From contig JAEPQD010000001.1 in the NCBI GenBank assembly GCA_017642695.1, positions 1,046,764 to 1,110,763 on the forward strand: DNA of 64,000 nucleotides. The letters run 5' to 3'. This document shows, in pieces, positions 16,087 to 23,820 of the stretch (within the stretch, counting starts at the first letter, position 1; every line of letters begins with the position of its first letter). Both the position numbers and the translations under genes were made by a program. This stretch comes from Parvibaculum sp. Lineage in GTDB: Bacteria > Pseudomonadota > Alphaproteobacteria > Parvibaculales > Parvibaculaceae. Below the pieces are notes generated by a model. That model saw nothing but the letters and a program-made list of their open reading frames with translations, was not told the origin of the DNA and ran no database searches.

Positions 16087-17424
16087 ATGAAGAAGCAATC
16101 CAGAAAGGAAAAGCCGGAGCCGACGCCTACCGTGTCGCGTGTGCTGGAGGACGGCACGATTGTCGAGCTTGTCTACCGTGCCGGGGAGAAGCGCACTTCG
16201 CTCGTCATTGCCGAAGCGAACGGGGATTGGCGATACGAGGACGAATTCCTGACGCGGGCAGGGGAGAGGCTGGTGCCGTATTCGGCGCACAACAACCTCA
16301 TTGCCAATGAATGTGTCCTGCTTCCCTCCGACGTGACGGATCACGGCGGGAAGGACCGGCTCCGCGAGGACGTTCGGGCCTTTCTGCATCGCTACACCGA
16401 TCTCTCGCCTGAGTTCGAGACGATCGCGTCTTATTACGTCCTTCTCACCTGGGTCTACGACGCCTTCAACGAAGTGCCTTATCTGAGATTCCGCGGCGAC
16501 TACGGGACCGGCAAGACGCGCGGGCTGATGACGATCGGCTCGCTCTGCTACAAGTCCTTCTTTGCAAGCGGGGCGTCGACGGTCTCGCCCATCTTCCACA
16601 CGCTTGACAGTTTCGGCGGCACGCTCATTCTCGACGAAGCGGATCTGCGCTTCTCGGACGCCAAGGCGGATATCGTCAAGATATTGAACAATGGGAACGT
16701 CAAAGGCCTACCGGTTCTCCGGACGATCGTCACCCGTGCGAAGGAGTTCAACCCGCAGGCCTTTCATGTCTTCGGCCCCAAGATCGTCGGCATGCGGCAT
16801 TCTTTCGACGATCGGGCACTGGAGAGCCGCTTTCTCACCGAGGAGACGGGGCAGAGAGGCTTGCGTGGCGACATTCCGGTCCATCTCCCGAACAGCCTCA
16901 AGGAAGAAGCAGCCGTGTTGCGCAACCGGCTTCTCCATTTCCGACTGACTTACAGAAATGCCGTCAAGGTCGATCCAGGCGTCGTGATTGCGGAGATCGA
17001 ACCGCGGCTCAACCAGACCGCCTTGTCGCTTCTGAGTCTCATCGATGATGCCGAAACGAGGAAATCGATAGGGAAGACGCTTCTCCAACTGCAGGAGGAT
17101 CTCGTCAACGAAAGGGGGCAAACGCTCCCGGCGCAAGTCCTGCAGATCGTGGCGGAAGCTTTCACGGCAAGCGACCGGCCGAGCATTTCCGTCCGCGAGA
17201 TCGCCGATGGGTTCAACGCGCGGTTCGGTGAGGATTATGACCGCACGCTCTCGAATAAGACGATCGGCACCGTGCTCAGAAAGCATCTTCGGCTGAAGAC
17301 GCAGAAGAGCAATGGCATCTATGTCGTTCCCGTCTCGGAGCGGCCGAAGGTAGATCTCCTTGTGAAGCGGTTGGGCGTTGCCCTTCCGGAAGGGAATGCG
17401 GCGCCACGCCTGGACGGCAGATAG
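16087..17424 (+). CDS. Helicase/primase-like ATPase of the mobile backbone
   Basis: 445 residues. A Walker A motif lies in RFRGDYGTGKTRGLMT and a Walker B motif in GGTLILDEADLRFSD, separated as in AAA or superfamily-3 type ATPases that work with primases on plasmids and phages. The C-terminal part has a predicted winged-helix region (ISVREIADGFNARFGEDYDRTLSNKTIGTVLRKHL). The likely role is in DNA replication or as a DNA-dependent ATPase of the element, but I cannot name the family with confidence. The start at 16087 is chosen because the upstream part of the frame overlaps motif copy B. An XRE regulator and a RuvC-like nuclease follow. Confidence 0.65.
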   Translation: MKKQSRKEKPEPTPTVSRVLEDGTIVELVYRAGEKRTSLVIAEANGDWRYEDEFLTRAGERLVPYSAHNNLIANECVLLPSDVTDHGGKDRLREDVRAFLHRYTDLSPEFETIASYYVLLTWVYDAFNEVPYLRFRGDYGTGKTRGLMTIGSLCYKSFFASGASTVSPIFHTLDSFGGTLILDEADLRFSDAKADIVKILNNGNVKGLPVLRTIVTRAKEFNPQAFHVFGPKIVGMRHSFDDRALESRFLTEETGQRGLRGDIPVHLPNSLKEEAAVLRNRLLHFRLTYRNAVKVDPGVVIAEIEPRLNQTALSLLSLIDDAETRKSIGKTLLQLQEDLVNERGQTLPAQVLQIVAEAFTASDRPSISVREIADGFNARFGEDYDRTLSNKTIGTVLRKHLRLKTQKSNGIYVVPVSERPKVDLLVKRLGVALPEGNAAPRLDGR

Positions 17425-17457
17425 ATGTTACAATGCGACTTCATCAAGACTGCATTT

Positions 17458-17488
17458 TGTGCCCATCCGGCAAATTTTTGGGCCTACC
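17458..17488 (+). promoter_or_regulatory. 31-bp conserved upstream motif, copy C
   Basis: TGTGCC-N4-CGGCAAAT-N4-GGGCCTACC, 58 bases upstream of the XRE regulator. Outer arms GCCCA and TGGGC pair perfectly here, giving a dyad around the fixed CGGCAAAT core. Confidence 0.5.
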
Positions 17489-17546
17489 GCGTTTTCGCCG
17501 GTACGAGAAAATGCAGAGCGACAGTCACGGCCGCTGAGATGCAGCT

Positions 17547-17882
17547 ATGAGTATGTCGTTCTTTTCGCACAACTACCTCGCAACCTACCGCAAGAGATGG
17601 GGGCTTTCGCAGCGCCAGCTCGCCTATCTCCTGGGATGGGATTCGGCGAGCTCCGTTTCGCGCTTCGAGTCCATGGGGCGGCTTCCCAATCTCATGACGG
17701 CGCTCAAGATCGAGGCGCTTTTCGAGAGCGGCTCCGGCGACATCTTTCCCGGTCTCTACCGGCGTGCGGAAATCGAAGTGGCTGACCGCGCAAAGGTGCT
17801 CTACCGGGAGCTTGAGGGACGGACGGACCCGAAGTCGCAAGAGGCTCTCGCATTACTGGCCTATATCATCCGGCGCAGTTAG
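17547..17882 (+). CDS. XRE-family helix-turn-helix regulator
   Basis: 111 residues. The N-terminal half is an XRE/Cro-type DNA-binding domain (LATYRKRWGLSQRQLAYLLGWDSASSVSRFESMGRLP), and the C-terminal half is short and helical with no known effector domain. It follows the helicase-like gene and precedes a RuvC-like nuclease by 12 bases, so these three probably share a transcript or control. One copy of the 31-bp motif lies just upstream, so it may be autoregulated. Its target set is inferred only. Confidence 0.75.
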   Translation: MSMSFFSHNYLATYRKRWGLSQRQLAYLLGWDSASSVSRFESMGRLPNLMTALKIEALFESGSGDIFPGLYRRAEIEVADRAKVLYRELEGRTDPKSQEALALLAYIIRRS

Positions 17883-17894
17883 CGCCCGAGGCTT

Positions 17895-18419
17895 ATGAGC
17901 GGGAGGTCCCACCGGCGGTTCGAGCTTGTCTTCGCCATCCATCCGACGTCGCGCGGTTTCTGCTGGGTGCTCTTCGACCGCCCGGGCCACCTCGCGAGTT
18001 GGGGCATGGTCGATGTGAATGGGGACAAGAATGCAGGCTGTCTTCTTCGCATGGAGGTCCTCCTCCGCCGGCACTCTCCTGCGGTCCTCGTTCTGGAGGA
18101 TGTTCATTGCGGCCGGTCGCGCCGCAGCGAACGTGTGAGAATCCTCTACCGCTCGATGATCCGCGTGGCGGAAGAGCATGAGGTCGCGGTGAGGATCTAC
18201 CCACGCTCGGCGGTCGGGGCCTGTTTCGGGCCTGCGAGAGCCCGGACAAGGCAGGAGGTCGCGGAAGCAGTCGCGCTCCAGGTGGCGCCGCTCCGCCATA
18301 TCGTGCCGCCGCGACGGAAGCTCTGGAGCTCCGAGCATAGGCGCCTCGGTCTCTTCCAGGCGGCAGCCCTCGCGCTCACTTACTTCTCACCAGACGGAGA
18401 CCCACAGCCACCTTGCTGA
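17895..18419 (+). CDS. RuvC-like Holliday-junction nuclease (RNase H fold)
   Basis: 174 residues. The sequence begins a beta strand with FELVFAIHPTSRGFCWVLFDRPGHL, followed by VLVLEDVHC with an acidic residue after the fourth strand. A C-terminal helix with HRRLGLFQAAALAL follows. This is the RuvC/RNase H-like layout of plasmid- and phage-encoded crossover-junction endonucleases. The first catalytic Asp of RuvC appears as His in AIHPTS, which would need checking before calling it active. It probably belongs to the recombination or replication functions of the element. Confidence 0.55.
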   Translation: MSGRSHRRFELVFAIHPTSRGFCWVLFDRPGHLASWGMVDVNGDKNAGCLLRMEVLLRRHSPAVLVLEDVHCGRSRRSERVRILYRSMIRVAEEHEVAVRIYPRSAVGACFGPARARTRQEVAEAVALQVAPLRHIVPPRRKLWSSEHRRLGLFQAAALALTYFSPDGDPQPPC

Positions 18420-18481
18420 CGCCTGTCTTTGACGGCTGCGCCCCAATCCTGGGGCCCGGCCGACAGAGAAGGAGCCTCATC

Positions 18482-18817
18482 ATGGGCATGAGAGAAGATG
18501 TGCTGGTCATTCGCCGCCTGAATGACGATCTCCGGCAAAAAGGGCAGGACGGAAGGGTTTTGATGACCCAGGGCATCCAGGCCCTGCCGCAAGAGGTCAT
18601 TCAGAAGGTGATTGACGCGGTGAAGGCGTTCGACGATTTCACCCCCGACAATGACCCGCATGGCGAGCATGATTTCGGGTCGGTGAGGATCGGCGAGAAC
18701 GCGATCTTCTGGAAGATCGACTATTACGACCGTTCCATGGAGGCGGGCTCGCCCGATCCAGCCGATCCGGAGGTCACCACAAGGGTGCTGACGATCATGC
18801 TGGCTGATGAGTATTGA
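18482..18817 (+). CDS. DUF3768 protein
   Basis: 111 residues. The core FDDFTPDNDPHGEHDFG followed by FWKIDYYD and a C-terminal LTIMLADEY is the DUF3768 signature. This is a family of unknown function common on alphaproteobacterial plasmids and integrative elements. ATG at 18482 has GAAGG upstream; the frame extends a further 23 codons that overlap the previous gene's end and lack a ribosome site. It is the last gene before a strong terminator. Confidence 0.75.
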   Translation: MGMREDVLVIRRLNDDLRQKGQDGRVLMTQGIQALPQEVIQKVIDAVKAFDDFTPDNDPHGEHDFGSVRIGENAIFWKIDYYDRSMEAGSPDPADPEVTTRVLTIMLADEY

Positions 18818-18839
18818 GATGAGCACCGGACTCTGCGAA

Positions 18840-18866
18840 GCACCCCGCCTTGGCGGGGTGCTTTTC
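18840..18866 (+). terminator. Rho-independent terminator
   Basis: A perfect 10-bp stem (GCACCCCGCC with its complement GGCGGGGTGC) and TT at the apex, followed by TTTTCT. It ends the 16-18.8 kb operon and faces the convergent lipoprotein gene. Confidence 0.9.
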
Positions 18867-18885
18867 TATGTCAGGGCGATGGCGC

Positions 18886-20175
18886 CTATTTGTAGGTCTT
18901 GGGCTCGGAGCCTTGGGCCTCGATCGGCGGGGTAAAATCCTCATCCGGCCGAAGCCAGGTATTGGAGGTCTTCTCGAGAAGGCTGGGGGAGTCCTCTGAG
19001 TCCTCCGCCGGCTTCCCGGCCGATGGTCCAGAGGATGTGCCGGATGCGTCAGGCTCCGTGCCTGCCGTGCCGTTCGGGCCTGCTCCTCCGAAGGTCTCTC
19101 GGTATGCGCGATCGGCGGCCTGTGTCTTGCGCGAAGCCTGCGCCCTGGCGGCCGCTTCGTCCTTCGCCTTCTGCTCATAATATTTGCGGCGCTGCTCCGG
19201 TGAGAGCTTCACCGGATCAACCGGCTTGCCGTCGAGCCAGTCCTGCACGAAGGAGGTTGTCTTCCCGCTCGAGGCAGCGGCGTTGCCGCTGGAGGGCGAT
19301 GGCGTGCCCTGCCCATTGTTGATGGACGGGGCTTTCTTGTACACGGGATGGGTCATCTCACCCGTAAAGGGCTCGTGTTGGGCCTCGGGAGTGGCATCCG
19401 GCGCGTTGGAAGCGACTGTCCCGGATGCGCCCGCGGCAGACGGAGCACTGCGGGAGCTGGCTGCGCTGTCGCTCGCCGCGATGCTCGTTTGCGGTCCCGT
19501 AGACGCGGTCCCGTTCGAGGCGCGGTGGGCTTCGAGTTCCTTGTCCACGCGCTGCAGTACTTCCTGTTTCTTCGCGCTGTCCGCGTTGTCCTTTTCGAGC
19601 TTCTTCCGGAAATCCTCGATGTCTTCCATCGCGCTCCGGGTCGCCTCGCAGCCGCCATTGGGACGGCACTGCGTTCCCTGCGGACAGTAACCACCCACGG
19701 TGCATTGCGTGGCGCCCGCCGGGAGCGGTGCGCATGTCCGTCCGTTGTGGAAGTAACCGGCCGGACAGCCGGCCATTTGCCTGCTGCCGGATGCATTACA
19801 GGCGGCCGCTTTTTGCTGCAAAAGGGGAACGTTGCAGGTTCCGTACATCGCCCTTGATGATGAGCAGGAACCATAGACCATGTCCCAGAACTGCCGGCAC
19901 TCGGGTGTGTTGGGGACGCCGCCCGGCACAGAGCCCGTTCCCACACCGCCATACCCTGCCGATGAGGGAGAGCTGGAACCGCCGTGGCTGGGAAGCGGTA
20001 TGGCTATCGGGCCGTTATAGGTGGTCCCTCCAATCTTCGCGCCGATCACGCCGCCAATGGCCGTGCCGAGTGCATCGCCGAGTTCTGGGGTGAGATACCG
20101 GTCCATCTGGGCCGTTTCGCAACCGGTGAGGAGGCTCACGAGAAACAGGCTGCCAATCAGCTTGAGGTAACGCAT
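18886..20175 (-). CDS. Large lipoprotein of the mobile backbone
   Basis: 429 residues with a lipoprotein signal (LIGSLFLVSLLTGCETAQ; lipobox LLTGC). A Gly-rich segment (LGTAIGGVIGAKIGG) and a Cys-rich middle (CRQFWDMVYGSCSSS, CNVPLLQQKAAACN, CPAGYFHNGRTCAPL) precede a long low-complexity tail rich in Ser, Ala, Gly and Pro. The Cys-rich part may be disulfide-bonded in the periplasm. The second lipoprotein and a membrane protein follow upstream on the same strand, as in cell-envelope parts of conjugative systems. No named family was recognised. Confidence 0.65.
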   Translation of the reverse strand: MRYLKLIGSLFLVSLLTGCETAQMDRYLTPELGDALGTAIGGVIGAKIGGTTYNGPIAIPLPSHGGSSSPSSAGYGGVGTGSVPGGVPNTPECRQFWDMVYGSCSSSRAMYGTCNVPLLQQKAAACNASGSRQMAGCPAGYFHNGRTCAPLPAGATQCTVGGYCPQGTQCRPNGGCEATRSAMEDIEDFRKKLEKDNADSAKKQEVLQRVDKELEAHRASNGTASTGPQTSIAASDSAASSRSAPSAAGASGTVASNAPDATPEAQHEPFTGEMTHPVYKKAPSINNGQGTPSPSSGNAAASSGKTTSFVQDWLDGKPVDPVKLSPEQRRKYYEQKAKDEAAARAQASRKTQAADRAYRETFGGAGPNGTAGTEPDASGTSSGPSAGKPAEDSEDSPSLLEKTSNTWLRPDEDFTPPIEAQGSEPKTYK

Positions 20176-20241
20176 GCGTTCGCTCCTTGGCTTTGGGCCT
20201 CACACCGGCATGTGAAGCACTGCCGGCAGGGCCGTTCTGGA

Positions 20242-20616
20242 TCAGTTTCTGCAGTGAGGCGGGGTCTTGTAGAGATCCCCGACATCGATCCCTTGAGAGT
20301 TCGCGCGTATGCGTTCGCGCCAATGCGCGCGCGCCACTGGATCGCAGGGCGCGGTACTCAGCAGGCGTTGCTGAGACTGCGCGGCCATCCGGTCGAGATA
20401 GCTCCCGCCCGACCCCCCCGAACTGACGCTCGTCTGCCTCGCAGGGGCCGGTGCGCTCGAGCCGGTGCCATACGTCCCGCTCGGCCCCATCAGGATCCCC
20501 TCAATCAGCCCCTGACCGATCCCGCTGCCGAGAGACCCTCCCATGCCAGTCGTCTCGCAACCGGTGAGGAGGATGCCCAGGACGAGGAGACATCCGGTTC
20601 GCTTGATATTGCGCAT
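20242..20616 (-). CDS. Small lipoprotein
   Basis: 124 residues from ATG at 20616. The signal RTGCLLVLGILLTGCETTG has a lipobox LLTGC. The next segment GGSLGSGIGQGLIEGILMG is Gly-rich and could insert in a membrane. The C-terminal domain LDRMAAQSQQRLLSTAPCDPVARAHWRERI is helical. The start at 20616 is placed 7 bases after GGAGC; an ATG two codons earlier is too close to that site. The signal resembles that of the neighbouring lipoprotein (both read LLTGCET), suggesting duplication of the leader or a shared origin. Function unknown. Confidence 0.65.
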   Translation of the reverse strand: MRNIKRTGCLLVLGILLTGCETTGMGGSLGSGIGQGLIEGILMGPSGTYGTGSSAPAPARQTSVSSGGSGGSYLDRMAAQSQQRLLSTAPCDPVARAHWRERIRANSQGIDVGDLYKTPPHCRN

Positions 20617-20705
20617 AGCCATGCTCCAGTGTTGGAAAGTCCGTCCCCTGACGTGCGGGCTTCCGCTCGTGCACAAACTGCCGGCACCGAACGGGAGACG
20701 ATCTT

Positions 20706-21089
20706 TCAGGGTTGGGTTTCGGGGGAGGAGGCAAGCGCGTTCGCGCCGCCCATCACGCCCAGGATGAGCGTCACGACGTGGAATGCAGTCGGGACGAAGG
20801 GAACCATCGAGAGACCGGGCATCAGGTCGAAGAGCCCCGCAATGACGGGGAGGACCGCAAGCCAGGACTTGCCGATCAGGCGCCCACGAGAGAAGGCGAG
20901 CAGCACAAGCACACCGAGTGCGCCCAAATGTCCCCAGAAAGCCGGCGGAATCTGCCCTTCGAACTCGCTAGTGGCGGCGGCGAACATCAGCGAGTTGGAG
21001 CCTGCCCAGGGCAGGACATATGTCGGGATCAGAAAGAGGACGTAGAGAACGGCGAACGTCAGAACGTTGCCAAAAAAGCGCACAGCCAT
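20706..21089 (-). CDS. Small polytopic membrane protein
   Basis: 127 residues with about four predicted membrane helices (FGNVLTFAVLYVLFLIPTYVL, FWGHLGALGVLVLLAF, WLAVLPVIAGLFDLMPGL, FHVVTLILGVMGGANALA). ATG at 21089 has a GGGGGA ribosome site. A palindrome that recurs near the recombinase gene at 30.8 kb begins 15 bases upstream. It ends the 18.9-21.1 kb backbone block. Family unknown. Confidence 0.6.
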   Translation of the reverse strand: MAVRFFGNVLTFAVLYVLFLIPTYVLPWAGSNSLMFAAATSEFEGQIPPAFWGHLGALGVLVLLAFSRGRLIGKSWLAVLPVIAGLFDLMPGLSMVPFVPTAFHVVTLILGVMGGANALASSPETQP

Positions 21090-21103
21090 GCCGAAATCCC
21101 CCC

Positions 21104-21134
21104 GATTGAACAGAATGAGCAATTCTGTTCAATC
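21104..21134. repeat. Palindromic repeat, copy 1 (left flank of module 1)
   Basis: Perfect 13-bp arms (GATTGAACAGAAT and its complement) around GAGCA. A 27-bp stretch, 21105-21131, recurs exactly in inverted orientation at 30831-30857. The two copies bracket the natural-product-like module and the short tyrosine recombinase, so they may be its attachment or recombination sites. A regulatory dyad is the alternative, since this copy overlaps the ribosome-site region of the gene starting at 21089. Confidence 0.65.
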
Positions 21135-21262
21135 GAGAAGACATAAGCGGTCAGCTAGTTTCCACGTCTTCCCGACCTGCGCTGTTTGGGTGCTCGTAAT
21201 CGTACCCGCGTCCACCGGGTCCTCGGTGAGGCTGCAATCTGTCTGTGGTAGAGGCCCGATGG

Positions 21263-22465
21263 TTAGTCCCGAAAGCCAGCGTTGTGGAGCACTTGGCAAA
21301 CGTCGCACTCACCAACAGTTGTTGGCATGAATGGTTGCACCACAAGCGTACTTCCGCAATTAGAGCAACTTTCGGTCTGTACCGGCTGCTCGCGCCTTAG
21401 TTTGAGATTGTGCGAACTGAAGATAAAATTCTCGAGTCCCGGCCAATAGTCCTGCAGGGTATCAGCAAGATAATAATAGAGATTTCGGTCAAGCGGCTTG
21501 AGCTCCCAAGCATTGGGATAAGAATGCCGCGCGAGCTCACCCGTCTTGAACTGGTGATAGAGGTGCAGCTCTCGCTTTGAGGTGAAGGCAAGTGGGTAGA
21601 TATAGTCAATCTTTCCCACCCGCCGCATTGGAAGCGAAGCGACAGTGTATCCCGTAGTCAGCGAATTGAGGATGCCGGCTAACAGATCAGTCACATGCAA
21701 GCCTAACGCGACTTTATTGATATCGCGTTCCTCGGCGAACAACTCTAACGCCCGGCGCGTCGTATGATGATCTATATACATTGCCATCGGCGCATATTCG
21801 GTGGCCATGAGATCAGGAAGAATCTGGCGAAGTGGCTTGTTGAGCCCGAAAGCGCGTTCGACCAGCTCGGCGGGCACGATATGATGCTCGATACTCAGAA
21901 GCTTCGCCAAGGTATCGGCATGTTTGTAGGTAGGCTGATCCCGGCTGTCGAAGTCCTCGAACGTGACCGCGATGAGTTCGAACGGCGGTAGCCGAGGACG
22001 CGCATCGTCGAGCGCGAGCAGCAGCGAACTACTGTCGACGCCGCCGGAGAGCCCCACCAGCAGCCGGTCCCCCGCTTCGAGTAGCTTGAAGCGCGTCACC
22101 GTATCGACAAGTACGTCGATGAGATAGCCAGCCAGCGACTCCAGATTCGTCGCGATCGCCTCAACTCCGATATCGCCGGTTATATTTGGAAGCAGCCGCC
22201 GCTTGATGAAGGGCAGGCCCTCCGGATCGGGATAGCTCATGTGAATCCGTGCGCGGATCTCGCCGATGTCGTATCCTTCGATCAACCTAGCCTCATAGGA
22301 GCTGTCGGGATCGATCGGTTGAGAGTCAGCAAGGATTGCTTCGCCTTGGGTAACGAGCACAGATGCGGCAGGAATGCGAGCCCGCCTCAGAACGTCGACG
22401 ACGCGATCACCGAGGCGGTACTCTAATTCCTCAATTGCGCCCAGCCGATCGATGAAAAGGAACAT
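21263..22465 (-). CDS. PP-loop ATPase with N-terminal beta-grasp-like domain
   Basis: 400 residues. Residues 1-70 read like a MoaD/ThiS/ubiquitin-type beta-grasp fold (VVDVLRRARIPAASVLVTQGEAIL then SYEARLIEGYDI), without a terminal Gly-Gly. The central part is a PP-loop ATPase with LLVGLSGGVDSSS (SGGVDS at 140-145), as in TtcA/TtuA/TilS-type tRNA-modifying enzymes that adenylate a substrate. Two C-terminal CxxC pairs (Cys367/370 and 387/390) should bind zinc or an iron-sulfur cluster. A beta-grasp domain fused to such an ATPase suggests sulfur transfer or amide-type activation. It is the last gene of the operon that holds the radical-SAM enzymes and small peptides. The substrate is unknown. 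Confidence 0.7.
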   Translation of the reverse strand: MFLFIDRLGAIEELEYRLGDRVVDVLRRARIPAASVLVTQGEAILADSQPIDPDSSYEARLIEGYDIGEIRARIHMSYPDPEGLPFIKRRLLPNITGDIGVEAIATNLESLAGYLIDVLVDTVTRFKLLEAGDRLLVGLSGGVDSSSLLLALDDARPRLPPFELIAVTFEDFDSRDQPTYKHADTLAKLLSIEHHIVPAELVERAFGLNKPLRQILPDLMATEYAPMAMYIDHHTTRRALELFAEERDINKVALGLHVTDLLAGILNSLTTGYTVASLPMRRVGKIDYIYPLAFTSKRELHLYHQFKTGELARHSYPNAWELKPLDRNLYYYLADTLQDYWPGLENFIFSSHNLKLRREQPVQTESCSNCGSTLVVQPFMPTTVGECDVCQVLHNAGFRD

Positions 22466-22615
22466 GACGAATCACCATCCCTAGTCGTCTTCTAGGCGTT
22501 CGCAACTCGCGAATATAGGGAACGGAACCTATTCCCGACGGCGGTGCAGACGCGAGACAAATAGAATGAAGCTGTCTAACAACTGATAGTTAACCCTGCA
22601 TACCATCAGGGGGGA

Positions 22616-22777
22616 CTACCAGCAGATCGGTTGGCTCGGCCCGACACTCGTGGCCGCGAGCTTCTCGTCGACACTCGCTAGTTCCAACCGAAGCTTCGCG
22701 ACGTCGACTTCCGCAGCCCGCAAGCGCTTCAGAAATTCCGCCCTTTTCAGGAATGGATCTTTAGTGGTTTTGCCCAT
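22616..22777 (-). CDS. Small peptide, candidate precursor (53 aa)
   Basis: A 53-residue frame from ATG at 22777 with AGGGG upstream. The N-terminal part is charged and helical (MGKTTKDPFLKRAEFLKRLR, then AEVDVAKLRLELASVDEKL), like a leader peptide. The last residues TSVGPSQPICW are short, polar and end in Cys-Trp, like a core to be modified. It lies between two radical-SAM/PP-loop gene blocks on the same strand, which is where ribosomally made peptide precursors occur. I do not recognise the family; a precursor role is inferred from context and shape. Confidence 0.5.
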   Translation of the reverse strand: MGKTTKDPFLKRAEFLKRLRAAEVDVAKLRLELASVDEKLAATSVGPSQPICW

Positions 22778-22813
22778 GGCGCTACCCCTAAATCGTTTGT
22801 CTGATAATCTTTG

Positions 22814-22972
22814 CTACTTACTGGCGCGCGGATCGACGCAACAAGTACGGAAGCGTATGAGCTCCGAATGACGCTTCCGATCAATTTCATCCAGTACACT
22901 GCTCAGTGCCGCAATGCCCGCGTCTTCAAACTGCTTTTGAGGAAGGATAGGGAGTTTCGCGATCGGATTCAT
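22814..22972 (-). CDS. Small peptide, candidate precursor (52 aa)
   Basis: A 52-residue frame from ATG at 22972 with a strong GAGGAG ribosome site 7-8 bases upstream. The N-terminal half (MNPIAKLPILPQKQFEDAG) and the helical middle (IAALSSVLDEIDRKRHSEL) would act as leader, and the tail FRTCCVDPRASK has a Cys-Cys pair. It ends 36 bases before the second small peptide gene. The good ribosome site makes it likely to be translated. Its role as a substrate of the two radical-SAM enzymes is inferred. Confidence 0.55.
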   Translation of the reverse strand: MNPIAKLPILPQKQFEDAGIAALSSVLDEIDRKRHSELIRFRTCCVDPRASK

Positions 22973-23046
22973 CGGCTTTCTCCTCGTCAAGTATGTCTTA
23001 AACGATATGTCTTCCGACGTGGGATCGTCAATAGTGACGGTCGGCT

Positions 23047-23820
23047 TTAAGTCACGAGCTGCTGTGATGCAGAGCGGTGACGACGAGACGCCCTGGAAAC
23101 CATAGCTGAGCTGACCGAGAGCTCATCCCCATGAAGTAGAAAGACACTTGCTCGCAGTGGGCCAGTTGGCCAAGCTTTCGTCCAAGTGCATATCGATGCC
23201 GGAATACCTGCCGCAGAAACGGGCCAGTCACAATGAGCACTATCTCTGGCGTTACCTCCCCATAGTTGCAGGACTGCGCGACGTACCGGTCGTTTCGGTA
23301 TTCCAACGAGGTGAAAGCAATCGGGCGCGAGCGGAACCATTGGTGTTGCGTCATTTACCGGGCGGTCGGCGACCGCACCACAAGCGACGCAGAGCAGTAG
23401 TTCGCGCTCAAGATGGGGGGCTTCTATTCCACTCCGAAAAACCTCGCCTCGTCTCTTACATGCAGCACAGTCGAATGCGAGACCGCAACGGGATATCTGG
23501 CTGAGACCGGTCCAAAGATCGAATATCTTTCCGCGACGACAAAGCCAAAGGAGCAGCGATTCATCCCTTTCGAACGACGGACGCGCAAGTGCTAGTTCTG
23601 TCTCGCCCGCCATATGCAGGCAGTAACGTAAGGCTCCGAATTCGGGCTCAGTAACCTGTGCAGGTGTCGCAGGGTCTATCGATCCGGCGCGGAGGCGAGG
23701 AACGGAGGCCAGGCAGGTTTGCGCAGGATCTCCAATTAGCGCGAAGTGACGGTTAAGTCGGCGCGCGGCGGGGGTGCAGGTAAGGTCGCGCAGCGCAACT
23801 CCTATTGGCCCCCCGAGCAC
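23047..23820 (-). CDS. Zinc-ribbon protein of unknown function
   Basis: 257 residues from a GTG at 23820, overlapping the end of the CHAT-like gene by 19 bases. Two CxxC pairs (FDCAACKRRGEVF and LLCVACGAV) form a treble-clef or ribbon-type zinc site near residues 115-150. The flanking sequence is weakly conserved-looking and Arg/Cys-rich, so the frame rests mainly on the overlap with its neighbour and the CxxC pairs. No family is recognised. It is the gene just upstream of the small peptides. Confidence 0.5.
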   Translation of the reverse strand: MLGGPIGVALRDLTCTPAARRLNRHFALIGDPAQTCLASVPRLRAGSIDPATPAQVTEPEFGALRYCLHMAGETELALARPSFERDESLLLWLCRRGKIFDLWTGLSQISRCGLAFDCAACKRRGEVFRSGIEAPHLERELLLCVACGAVADRPVNDATPMVPLAPDCFHLVGIPKRPVRRAVLQLWGGNARDSAHCDWPVSAAGIPASICTWTKAWPTGPLRASVFLLHGDELSVSSAMVSRASRRHRSASQQLVT

